Assembly (NCBI RefSeq): GCF_963678635.1
Contig: NC_087063.1
Span: 39,756,759-39,820,758, forward strand
Length of the DNA stretch: 64,000 bases
Origin: Symsagittifera roscoffensis
Taxonomy: Eukaryota; Xenacoelomorpha; Acoela; Convolutidae
Direction: 5' to 3'
Shown here: piece after piece, positions 8,801-17,035 of the stretch
Position numbering within the stretch: position 1 is the stretch's first letter
Layout of the letters: every line of letters begins with the position of its first letter
Notes under the pieces: model-generated
Databases searched by the model: none
Told to the model about the DNA's origin: nothing
Seen by the model: the letters and a program-made list of their open reading frames with translations, nothing else
Program-made: the position numbers and the translations under genes

Positions 8801-10468
8801 CACAAATATAAAACTAAACCTATCAAAGCAGATTCAACCATTCTAGGAAACAAAACACTCCTCCGATATTTTCGAAAATTCAATAATACAACAATTAACG
8901 AAAATACAGACCTTTTAGAGTATAACCTGAATGAATCTACAGTTCCATGTCTCCCTTTAAGTATGATTCTTATAGCTTTTAATATTTCACATACACAAAA
9001 TATTAAAGGACACTCTGGATCAGAAAAAACATATTCAAATTTTATACAAAATTTTTACTTCCCAAATGCACCAATTTGGATAAAAGTACTATGCAATGAT
9101 TGTATAGTATGTCAACTAAATAAACCTTACCCAAATCAAAAACAAATAGCACAAAAACAAGATTTTAAAGGACAAAGTTTGTACTTTAACCATCGTATCT
9201 CATTTGATACTAAGGGACCAATTTCACCCTCATCAGAAGGAAACTCCTACATTATGGTAATTGTTGACGCATTTACACATTATGTAGCACTTAACCCAGT
9301 ACCACATTGTAACGCTTATTACGCTTACACAACACTCTATGAACACTGGATAGCAAAATTCGGACTACCAGAAATTTTAGTTACAGACAACGGTACAGAA
9401 TTCATAAATAATGAAATTATCACACTATGTCATTTATATAACATTAAACACAAACCACGTACATCTCATGCACCTTGGACAAACGGCTTAGTCGAAGGTA
9501 TGAACCGTTCATTACAAGAATATCTTAGATGTATCATCAACGGAAATGATACAAAATATACCGAATGGTCAGCAGATGTAAAATTATTTCCCTTAGCATA
9601 TAATTCACAAATAACGACAACTTTAGGAATGTCACCATACGAAATGGTTTTTAACCAAAAGCCACGCAAACCAATAATGTTTACAGCAAATTCTCATAAA
9701 AACGCACAAGGTTATTGTCAACCAAATAAAGACTCAATTTGTTATAACCTACCTTTACATACACACGATGAAGATCATTTTCATCACCCACAAATTCTTA
9801 AACTAGCCTCCGGTACACACACCGAATGGATTCTAAATAGAGATAAAAAACACAATGAAATTTATCAAAAAATAACAAAAAAGTTATTACAAAGACAAAA
9901 CATCAATGAACAAATCAATTCACGTTTTACACCAGCCTCCGATTTAAAAATTGGAACATTTGTTTTAATACCTAATTTTAATACTCAAAAAGGAATTTCT
10001 AAAAAATTACAACCCCTTCGAAAAGGACCATACCAAATAATTGCAAAACCCACTGATGTCACATATAAAATTACCGACTCAAACACAAAAGAAATCGTTC
10101 AACATCGAAACAACCTATTACCTTATTACCCAAAAGAATACGCACTCCGCGAATTAACTCAATTATATTCTTTCACAGGATTAAAAATCATTCAAAATGA
10201 ACCACATCTGAAAAACACAGAACAAAATGATAACCCCACCGAAAATCAAAACACAAAACCAACCGCCACCAAAAACAATACACAAAACCATAAAGAATCT
10301 CCAAAACAAAGAAAAAATAGAAAAATGACAGAACAAATAATACCCCAAGAAGAAATAGACAAATCTGAACATAGAAAAACAACAAGACTCCGAAATCAAC
10401 CACGTAAAAACTACAAAATGTTCATCCCCCAATCTAAAATATTAAAGAAAGTAGAATTTAAAAAGTAA
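5837..10468 (+). CDS. pol: Protease-reverse transcriptase-RNase H-integrase (Pro-Pol)
   Basis: The frame is in phase with gag and separated from it only by the UAA at 5834-5836. There is no ATG before the protease, so expression most simply needs stop-codon readthrough. Order: aspartic protease (LIDSGAESNII, about 5924-5960); reverse transcriptase with palm motifs FTTADMNSAY and YLDD (7453-7464); RNase H starting at CDASNFGIGAALL (about 7896) with a TDHKP motif; integrase with an HHCC zinc segment (about 8990-9120) and D, D, E positions in FDTKGP, TDNGTEF and GLVEGMN (about 9207, 9385, 9490). A long lysine/asparagine-rich tail follows. All catalytic motifs look intact. The domain order with integrase last is typical of Ty3/gypsy. 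Confidence 0.95.
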   Translation, partial: PKEKIWTIPFLLESPRNKEFQPPDLEIDFLIDSGAESNIINIPTWNEIKTLHPKLIPLETSSKLATAQGSTLINYGKIQLFLLPTRTMEQSKILNKPFKQIFHITDIKYNIIGIPFISKYIPTINILNSKILIKDKYTKTKETSLTFFQRLNKQPPFFSKFYPIFNKQRKHLKPLSGNIYNFSIKQVHQYDKEQNKQKFYMSEFEFKPIHKFFKITISSIKYLKNSNSDIISLHVYNNTPYQVTLPLGLLGYCETNATISPIHEKAYRVNNILQLLDICQSTILNEELSINNIISNENRNTDYFTKTPYFKPTFNISNYTEDQQKFLTMFNFQHSQITQDEFEKLAKQLIKYSSVYATSKFDVGKISSSLHLPLKPDAVFKKQRASKVPIHLHDKVNRLLDILEQYNIISPVNKEEQPKGNTFINPVIILAKGESLKIVLDARYLNSLIDESKCNWPIEPIQVILTKINGKYFTTADMNSAYNQMPLDEQSRRLTQFVIGNQQYEFNRLFYGISIGPAAFSAFMSKIFRPLILKKNAITYLDDVFMQSQTKDEMFNVLEKYHQILQNENLKAAPDKSHFFLTRVKFLGHNIERKTITPLKSRIDAIQKLQPPTNKKKIQEFLGMLNFLSKYVYKMQLYLRPFYNILRQQNNFEWNTEHQTRFEEIKKLLTEQISNTIPDSNQPFYAMCDASNFGIGAALLQSHNGTNKMNLISANSRLFTQAELRLSTLMRECTAIIYTLTEYEFLILGSKHPTVLFTDHKPIIFLFTQKSNPNHRVYRFQLILMKFPNLHIVWTAGKNLALPDTLSRNTPPELLTRKTTVEIPKNIKFYLAENETSPRLECKYAVKTDIEQSQINNLQHFPLYLDCQNNHYEVDLLGTSTFKPIPYSQWIKNNTQQKRTKQHPPKKDHFPLIEKEDLTDKINLSGPQTNDSKYKINQVFDLHDPLDTIPLSKLEIENIFLPPTETITISTLKQYQNLDPVIRQLKSWHKYKTKPIKADSTILGNKTLLRYFRKFNNTTINENTDLLEYNLNESTVPCLPLSMILIAFNISHTQNIKGHSGSEKTYSNFIQNFYFPNAPIWIKVLCNDCIVCQLNKPYPNQKQIAQKQDFKGQSLYFNHRISFDTKGPISPSSEGNSYIMVIVDAFTHYVALNPVPHCNAYYAYTTLYEHWIAKFGLPEILVTDNGTEFINNEIITLCHLYNIKHKPRTSHAPWTNGLVEGMNRSLQEYLRCIINGNDTKYTEWSADVKLFPLAYNSQITTTLGMSPYEMVFNQKPRKPIMFTANSHKNAQGYCQPNKDSICYNLPLHTHDEDHFHHPQILKLASGTHTEWILNRDKKHNEIYQKITKKLLQRQNINEQINSRFTPASDLKIGTFVLIPNFNTQKGISKKLQPLRKGPYQIIAKPTDVTYKITDSNTKEIVQHRNNLLPYYPKEYALRELTQLYSFTGLKIIQNEPHLKNTEQNDNPTENQNTKPTATKNNTQNHKESPKQRKNRKMTEQIIPQEEIDKSEHRKTTRLRNQPRKNYKMFIPQSKILKKVEFKK

Positions 10469-11068
10469 TTTTAAGATTTCATACTTCACAATCTTGAAAC
10501 CTCCGTAACATTTTCCATTTCAATTTTTCAAAATAACATGCTCACAAGTACGCAATAATTCTAGTTCAAAATAGACCAATAGGATTCATCCAATCCGCCA
10601 CTTTCTCTAACTCAAACTAAGATCAATTAGACGAATAATCTAGAACTCCAGGCACATCTCTAACTATAACTTTACAACCTCCAGGTCAAAAATAAGCAAA
10701 TCACTCCAACTTGACAACTAAAATAAATATCACCATAATACCGTACCCCTCCCTTATCTAATAACCCAAAGATCAACAATATTTCCCCAACTCAGACCAC
10801 GAATACCCCCAAAGCAAATTTGTTAACTTAGCCTAAAGTAACAAAATGAACATTTTAATTAGCCTAAAGTATAAAAATCTCACCATACCCCGGATCATTT
10901 GACAAACAAAAATAAAGAAAAAGACGACCTCCCAGTCACCATGAAAATTGCCCCCAACAATTTTTTACAAAACTCAACCCACTTGTCAAAAAACTAATAA
11001 ATAATTCGACCACACTAGAAAATCGCCTCAAACAGCAAAAAATATTCGACCAAGAGATCATTTCTTAA
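10469..11068 (+). other. Pol-env spacer with short ATG-less open stretch
   Basis: Mostly non-coding, C/A-rich. From about 10914 a frame without ATG stays open for about 50 codons to a TAA at 11066-11068. That TAA is directly followed by, and in phase with, the ATG of the next small ORF at 11069. It could be an exon or a leader peptide; nothing identifies it. No polypurine tract or terminator is evident here. Confidence 0.4.
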
Positions 11069-11299
11069 ATGCTCTTCTCTCAAACAGTTGCTCAAATACT
11101 TATAAATTTTAAACATTTTTTTTCAATACTTGAAGCCTTTATAATATTTCTTTTTGATATACTTGAATCTTTTCTAATAATCCTAATCATTTTTTGTAAC
11201 ATTTTTTTAATTTTCTACACTCTACTCGAACTATTCCTCCAACTTTCCAAAACCCTTGAATATATCCACAGGTACGATTTTAACAACTTGTCTAAATGA
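11069..11299 (+). CDS. Small very hydrophobic protein (76 aa)
   Basis: The product is almost entirely hydrophobic: about residues 17-65 are rich in F, I and L, enough for two membrane helices, followed by a short polar end. Its stop overlaps the ATG of the next ORF as ATGA (11296-11299). It lies between pol and env, where accessory genes of complex retroviruses sit. No family is recognised. The length and character would fit a viroporin-like membrane protein, but T-rich DNA yields hydrophobic frames by chance, so it needs expression evidence. Confidence 0.45.
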   Translation: MLFSQTVAQILINFKHFFSILEAFIIFLFDILESFLIILIIFCNIFLIFYTLLELFLQLSKTLEYIHRYDFNNLSK

Positions 11300-11484
11300 T
11301 ACGAACAATTTTCAGTAGAACCGATATTTTTTTATTGTTTGTAATTTTCATAACATTTTTATCATCCCTCATTTTGACCATCTGTAAATGTATAAAGAAA
11401 GCAATCCTCACATTTGCCCTAGCAACAGTCCTTCTAATTCTTTTTTTGGAAGAATATTATAATAAACACAAAATTTCTCACTAA
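11296..11484 (+). CDS. Second small membrane protein (62 aa)
   Basis: Starts within the preceding stop (ATGA overlap), a layout compatible with coupled termination-reinitiation. It shows two hydrophobic stretches (about residues 10-30 and 37-51) separated by a basic KCIKKA segment, and a basic/His end. It is paired with the equally hydrophobic upstream ORF. No known family is recognised. Confidence 0.42.
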   Translation: MIRTIFSRTDIFLLFVIFITFLSSLILTICKCIKKAILTFALATVLLILFLEEYYNKHKISH

Positions 11485-11492
11485 AGTAATAA

Positions 11493-12626
11493 TTTAAAAA
11501 ACCATCAAAAATTGCTACCCAACAGTCACAGAATCAGTCTTCACCGACATCATCCCAAGATAACCAAACATCACCTTCAATTACTCAAAATCCTCAAACA
11601 TCTACACGAATTTCTTTTCAAGACAATCCATACACTTTTGAAGAACGACATACTCGTTTATCAGAACCACTAGAACCAGTCCAACGACAAGCACCTTTAA
11701 GCGAACCAACATATAACCTATACCCAACACTACCACAAGAACTAAGTAGAATAAGAAATTCTAGTCAAAATCAAAATACAGTCGAAATAAATAGACAAAT
11801 TATACATCCTCGACGAAACAGAAATCTTCAAACTCCCCGAGTTCATTTTGATATACCTCAATCCCCATCACAAAACACTCCAGAAAACCCCATTGGTATA
11901 TTACCAGAAACCCCTACGCTTCTTTCACAACGTAGCACCTCAAGCCTACCATCAGATTACTTAGGTTCAACACCAACATCTGAGCAAATACGTGAAAATC
12001 CCTTTAACCCCCCAAACCAGGCATCACGACTACCATATTGGACTACACATTCATTTACACAAGGTGAACCAAATTTAGTCAATGACCCCATAGATATTTC
12101 TACGGATACAACAACATCCTCATCACTACCAGAAACATTATCACTACCATCAACACCATCAATAAGCCAGTTTTCACCACCACCCTTTAACTTAAACTTT
12201 CCAAATAATCTCGACGCCAGATATCGAGAACAATCATCAATAAATATTCCTTTAAGACTAGATTGGAATACATTTACAGCACCTCCACCACTATTTGGAC
12301 AACATCAAGAAAGTAACCGCCTTCATAACTGGGCACTTAATAGATTACAATATCGCCAAGATATTCACAACGATATCCGTGATCACAATATTCAAATACT
12401 CCAACAAAACAGTTTACAATTAAAGTTTGAAATCACAGTTAAGTTAAATAATATTACCCAACATCCCTACCCATTAAATCCACCTAACATAACAGCTCAA
12501 TCACTACCACCACCGTTTATAACTACTGAAGTAATATACAAATACGACAGATATACCAAAAACACAATTGGCTACATTACATTTTATAATCCATACTCAG
12601 GATTATCATACACATGTATATTCTAA
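11493..12626 (+). CDS. ATG-less 377-codon frame, proline/serine-rich then structured
   Basis: A frame runs from just after two tandem TAA codons (11487-11492) to TAA at 12624-12626 with no in-frame ATG. The N-terminal two thirds read as disordered Q/S/T/P-rich protein. The last ~120 codons contain aromatic and aliphatic residues suggesting a folded domain (for example INIPLRLDWNTF near 12240). Codon composition matches gag and env, and a run this long is unlikely by chance. It ends 13 nt inside env. Frameshifting from the upstream ORF is blocked by the two TAA codons, so it probably starts by splicing (a candidate acceptor CAACAG ends at 11525) or by a non-AUG codon. No homologue is recognised. 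Confidence 0.6.
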   Translation, partial: FKKPSKIATQQSQNQSSPTSSQDNQTSPSITQNPQTSTRISFQDNPYTFEERHTRLSEPLEPVQRQAPLSEPTYNLYPTLPQELSRIRNSSQNQNTVEINRQIIHPRRNRNLQTPRVHFDIPQSPSQNTPENPIGILPETPTLLSQRSTSSLPSDYLGSTPTSEQIRENPFNPPNQASRLPYWTTHSFTQGEPNLVNDPIDISTDTTTSSSLPETLSLPSTPSISQFSPPPFNLNFPNNLDARYREQSSINIPLRLDWNTFTAPPPLFGQHQESNRLHNWALNRLQYRQDIHNDIRDHNIQILQQNSLQLKFEITVKLNNITQHPYPLNPPNITAQSLPPPFITTEVIYKYDRYTKNTIGYITFYNPYSGLSYTCIF

Positions 12627-15232
12627 AATTATTAATTTTTCTCCAACTCCTTTTTCTAGTAATCTCAAATCAAAACATCAACCCTTCTCCTCGTACAGGA
12701 CCACAAGATTTATTAGTAACACATTACGATTGTGAAGAAAATGAACAAAAAACACTACACAAATATGCAATAAATCAAGTATCACAATGTGAAACAGAAC
12801 CACAAGCTATAGAAACCACAGATGTAATAGCAACACTCTATTCAAAAGCCCGAGCAACAACAGTTACAGGTTATAAATTCACAGCAACATTTTCCGAAAA
12901 GAAAGTACATTGTTCACAAGTCTCGAACGGAAACAAAAACCGACTTGACCATGAATCATTCTATCAAAGTAATATAGAACGTCTTTTACATCTCAATCCC
13001 GACGATTGTAAAAATGAATTACTTAGACTAAACATCACACAAAATAAAAACTCCCAAAGAAAATTAGTTAATTTTCAAGTTTTTTCAGACTCTGTACATC
13101 AATCACAACTTGAAAGACACCAAGGACATATAAAACTAGACGAAAAATACCCGTATAACGGCGCACACGGACGATTAACCTATGACCTACACGATAAACA
13201 TTGGATACCACACATTGGTATAAATGACCCATCAAACTGCAAAGCAGACACAAAAAATAAAGGATACCAAGAAATAATGTTTTTCGATTGGAAAATACAA
13301 CTCGAAAAAATACAACTAACACGAGATTTATCAGATAATACAATGATCTATCAAGGAATCCGATTACCTTGTAAAAATGATCAAGGTTATTGCGACCCTA
13401 CAACGAGAACACAAGCAACAATTGTTTGGTTCCCCGAAGATACATGTACAACATTTCAAGTAGCAAAAATACACGCTCGTATGATAAAATTTCACGAAAA
13501 ATATTTTATACAATCAATTCCATATGAACAAGTCCATCCATCACGAAAACTAAGTTCTAATTTTAGAAACATAGACAATATAGAAAACAAATTGACACGT
13601 TTTCAAATATACCAAGAAACAGAACTTGCATGTAAATACAGGAATCCACTTCACAGAACACAATACTCTGAAATATTAGTTGAATACGAAAAAGGATTCG
13701 ACATGACCACTGGAAAAGTAAAAATCGACCCATATGCCACAGGTCATCCTTTAAACGAAGGAACATCCTATATACCAGTTAATTTTCAAAAAAGCAACGG
13801 ACAACCTGGTGGACATCTAAAACCTCAGGACACCAGAAGCACACGCTTACAAGAATTATCACTAATTAATACTACATATTTCGGTAATATCCACTATGAT
13901 ATTCATTTAGATATGAAACTAGATTATACAATTAGCCGAATTTTTCAAGAAATGTCACTCTCCGAATTAGAAACACTACACCAATTATGCGAATTAGAAC
14001 GAACACAAATATTACAATCACTTGCACTAGCAGTATTAAAAATACCCTATGCAGGATACTTATTATCTGGAAATAGATCAAATTTTTTAGATTATGAAGG
14101 AAACATCTTATGGTTTTATACTTGTACTAAAAAAGTATCACCACTATACGTTTTTGAAGATAAACGATGTTATAAAAGAATCCCTATCTTTTATAAGAAT
14201 AAAGTACATTTCGTGGATACACTTTCACGAAGAACCTATTTCTGGGATACCGCAGTCCCATGTGGATCAGAAAACAGCCACAATGTAGTACAACTAAACC
14301 CTGATGAAAATAAATATTATCTTCTCACACCATATCCCACATTAATGCAATCACTCAAAAAATTTTCACCAGAAAGCATTCGCGCTATTGCTCGAAACCC
14401 AAATATAGACTTACAATCAATAGGAATCTATTCAAAATCAGATATTCAACATCACATTAGAACACAACAATTCCAAGAATTATTAACACAAATGGACACT
14501 ATACAAAGACAATCAATAGACCAAAATTTACGCAAACTTGCAGAAACCGCAGGATTTGCCGATATCTACACGCAAGACTATAGCGGATATTTTAAAGACA
14601 TTAAAGATTATATATATCTAAACGGTGAAAAATACCGTCCCCAAGATATATCACCAATTAACATTTTTAGCTTTGTTACACTCAAAAATGAGATCCTCGA
14701 TTTTCTAGGATGGCCCTACTACATCTTAGAAAAATTGACTATTTTATACGCAATGTTTAACTTTATTGGATTTCTTTTCTCACTTTTAAAAGGAATCTAC
14801 AACACATGTGCTATACACACACAAGTAAACAGACAAGCAAGTGTAGCACGCATACTATTTGCAGGATTTTTTGGAATCTTTTCTACATCTATAAACAAAA
14901 TTCTTTTAGACGCACAAATAAAAGAATATAACACAAAAATAACAACACGACAAAATACATACGACGAAGAACATAACAATGTAGACATAACGCCAACGGC
15001 ACCACAATTACCAGCCCTACCAAATAACCATCCACTATCCCTAGTCCCACGAAATTTTCGAAATTTAGCCATCACACATAATCCAAATTTTCGACTCACC
15101 ACATCACAAAGTCCCATTCAACATATAATGACACACCAGTCACAAGATGATAATACTTATGAACAAATTATTGAACAACCCCATACCACCGCTTTTCAGT
15201 CTCAAAATAATCATTTTTTTAGCCCACGATGA
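12614..15232 (+). CDS. env: Envelope-like glycoprotein, 872 aa
   Basis: Begins with a clear signal peptide (MYILKLLIFLQLLFLVIS). The ectodomain is cysteine-containing with several N-glycosylation sequons. A membrane-spanning stretch at about residues 702-728 (FNFIGFLFSLLKGIY) is followed by a ~145-aa cytoplasmic tail. Spacing of Cys-containing motifs (THYDCEE; FPEDTC; a late KRCYKRIP segment and a GIYSKSD segment) resembles the env group shared by some BEL/Pao and gypsy elements and chuvirus-type glycoproteins; that relation is a tentative reading. An RSTR near residues 407-410 is a possible but weak furin-type site. The ATG overlaps the preceding frame, and the TGA overlaps the next ATG as ATGA (15229-15232). 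It would normally be made from a spliced RNA. Confidence 0.82.
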   Translation: MYILKLLIFLQLLFLVISNQNINPSPRTGPQDLLVTHYDCEENEQKTLHKYAINQVSQCETEPQAIETTDVIATLYSKARATTVTGYKFTATFSEKKVHCSQVSNGNKNRLDHESFYQSNIERLLHLNPDDCKNELLRLNITQNKNSQRKLVNFQVFSDSVHQSQLERHQGHIKLDEKYPYNGAHGRLTYDLHDKHWIPHIGINDPSNCKADTKNKGYQEIMFFDWKIQLEKIQLTRDLSDNTMIYQGIRLPCKNDQGYCDPTTRTQATIVWFPEDTCTTFQVAKIHARMIKFHEKYFIQSIPYEQVHPSRKLSSNFRNIDNIENKLTRFQIYQETELACKYRNPLHRTQYSEILVEYEKGFDMTTGKVKIDPYATGHPLNEGTSYIPVNFQKSNGQPGGHLKPQDTRSTRLQELSLINTTYFGNIHYDIHLDMKLDYTISRIFQEMSLSELETLHQLCELERTQILQSLALAVLKIPYAGYLLSGNRSNFLDYEGNILWFYTCTKKVSPLYVFEDKRCYKRIPIFYKNKVHFVDTLSRRTYFWDTAVPCGSENSHNVVQLNPDENKYYLLTPYPTLMQSLKKFSPESIRAIARNPNIDLQSIGIYSKSDIQHHIRTQQFQELLTQMDTIQRQSIDQNLRKLAETAGFADIYTQDYSGYFKDIKDYIYLNGEKYRPQDISPINIFSFVTLKNEILDFLGWPYYILEKLTILYAMFNFIGFLFSLLKGIYNTCAIHTQVNRQASVARILFAGFFGIFSTSINKILLDAQIKEYNTKITTRQNTYDEEHNNVDITPTAPQLPALPNNHPLSLVPRNFRNLAITHNPNFRLTTSQSPIQHIMTHQSQDDNTYEQIIEQPHTTAFQSQNNHFFSPR

Positions 15233-15342
15233 GCCGCCAACTTGGATCACTACACCGATCAAATTCCCACCCAACTAATCTTACCTCTCCAATCCCAATA
15301 ATACCACTTTTTGCTTTTCCGCCACCCGATTTTTCCATCTAG
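15229..15342 (+). CDS. Short frame overlapping env stop (37 aa)
   Basis: Its ATG shares bases with the env TGA (ATGA). It ends at TAG 15340-15342. The frame of the next long ORF is open from 15302, so 41 nt are open in both frames and a +1 shift would join them. It may therefore be the true N-terminus of the ~560-aa protein or a reinitiation peptide. No motif; proline/serine-rich. Confidence 0.3.
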   Translation: MSRQLGSLHRSNSHPTNLTSPIPIIPLFAFPPPDFSI

Positions 15343-15358
15343 TAATGTAACATCAGGC

Positions 15359-17035
15359 ATGAATTCCGACACTAATTCACACATCTCAGTATTATACTCC
15401 ATCTCACAGCTAAATAACCCGAATATTGAAACCCCCGATGAATTCGCCGACTCAGAACCATCCCCATCCAATAATTTTCATAACTCTTCTAATTTTTCTC
15501 AACCCCCTTTTCAACCCATATTATCCAATAACCCTGACCCAATTACTCCCACACCCTCTTATGCTTCCCAAGTTACCCCAACCTACTCCTCATACCATTC
15601 TGACCAATCATCTCATTCTCCAGACACCCCCCGAATCTCCCCAGAGCTAGATAATTTTATTACCCTTCAACAACAACCCTACCACCTTAATACCCCAACC
15701 ATAAACCAAATCTCCTCCACAATAAATTCATCCAACCCCCCTACCCCTACACCCTCTTCAACTTATACTGAATCATTAGCACCATCATCCACATCAACTG
15801 AATCTTCACTCAACACTAATAGAGCTTACCGCACTTTTAAAAGAAAGTTCCCCAACCATCCTTTCCCAGCAAAACCAGGAACAGCCCGTGAATACATCAA
15901 CCACCCCAAGCATACTAACACAAAAGAATTTTTAGCCATCACCTTACCCTCATTCCCACAATACACCTTAAACACCCCCCACGACACTAACGAAACACGC
16001 AACTTCGTAGATGAATACGTTTTAATGCCTACTCTCTCTTGGACCTCATATTATCATTTCACTAACCCTCTTTGCTTACCTTTATCTAACACTCACATTG
16101 ATATAGAACGAAATACGGACATGCTATATCGACTCACTACACCACTAACACCTAGACAATTTACTTACGTTGGATATAAAAAATCACTAAAAACACACAC
16201 TGCACCTAGAGCTAACGAATATACACTCGAATACTATGATCACAACATCATCAGAGCTAACCAAGATCAATTCTTAGACGACGATCGCTTCGCTAATCCA
16301 CAAATTACCGAGAAATTTTTCATCAAGACACCATATACATTCACACTAAACATCTTCGACCGAAAGTTTGATCACATTATTTCAGAAGCACTAACAGACA
16401 CACAAGCATACGAAAGTTTTAAAGAACGCTTCCAATTATTTTCACTAACCTTTCATTTCCTTGCACCACACGAAAGAGATTTACACTGCTCACACGATAT
16501 TATGTTGCGCACTAAACAAACCCACACATATAGTTATTATCGCTTCATCCAAAATCACTTTGACCTACACACACCCTCTAGACAACCACACCATCGTTTT
16601 CAATTCATTAATTCCAAATACACTTCACCATTTTTCCTAAATTTCACATATTGTATTAAAGACACTAACCTCCATGGTATTCTTCGTAATTATGATCCCA
16701 TAACCCAAATGTACATCTTCTGTCCCATCACCAAGACCTTCAACGCCGAAGAATCCCGACCCTTCCTTATCCCGCACGAGTTTGTACAACCTATAGAAAT
16801 CCCAATTTTAGAATTCATCCACAACACTAAATTCAATCACAAATTATATAATCTAATCCAAAACACACCTTATGAGTTTGCAGTTGGCACTGAAGAACTA
16901 ACCACTATTAAGGCACTTCAATTGCTTTGGCCACTGCTTCAGACTAAAAATATCATCCGCATCTTAGCTAAACTACTAACAACTTCAGAACTAATTCACG
17001 ACATCTTCCCCCACGGTTTTTTCCCCGACGACTAA
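15359..17035 (+). CDS. 558-aa accessory protein of unknown family, last ORF of the element
   Basis: The first ATG is at 15359; the frame is open back to 15302. Residues 1 to about 155 are disordered and S/T/P/N-rich. From about 160 to the end the protein reads as folded, rich in F, Y, H and L, ending in an acidic/aromatic tail (IFPHGFFPDD). There is no transmembrane segment, no signal peptide and no zinc motif that I can see. It lies 3' of env, a position used by accessory genes in complex retroviruses, but I recognise no homologue. It has no stops and shares the element's base composition, so it is probably real. A consensus splice donor follows the stop codon by three bases (CAG|GTAAGTAT, cut after 17038). 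Confidence 0.72.
   Translation: MNSDTNSHISVLYSISQLNNPNIETPDEFADSEPSPSNNFHNSSNFSQPPFQPILSNNPDPITPTPSYASQVTPTYSSYHSDQSSHSPDTPRISPELDNFITLQQQPYHLNTPTINQISSTINSSNPPTPTPSSTYTESLAPSSTSTESSLNTNRAYRTFKRKFPNHPFPAKPGTAREYINHPKHTNTKEFLAITLPSFPQYTLNTPHDTNETRNFVDEYVLMPTLSWTSYYHFTNPLCLPLSNTHIDIERNTDMLYRLTTPLTPRQFTYVGYKKSLKTHTAPRANEYTLEYYDHNIIRANQDQFLDDDRFANPQITEKFFIKTPYTFTLNIFDRKFDHIISEALTDTQAYESFKERFQLFSLTFHFLAPHERDLHCSHDIMLRTKQTHTYSYYRFIQNHFDLHTPSRQPHHRFQFINSKYTSPFFLNFTYCIKDTNLHGILRNYDPITQMYIFCPITKTFNAEESRPFLIPHEFVQPIEIPILEFIHNTKFNHKLYNLIQNTPYEFAVGTEELTTIKALQLLWPLLQTKNIIRILAKLLTTSELIHDIFPHGFFPDD

Noticed and set aside
11296..12626. Frameshift fusion of the 62-aa hydrophobic ORF to the ATG-less frame
   Set aside because: Two TAA codons in the downstream frame (11487-11492) lie after the end of the hydrophobic ORF and block it.
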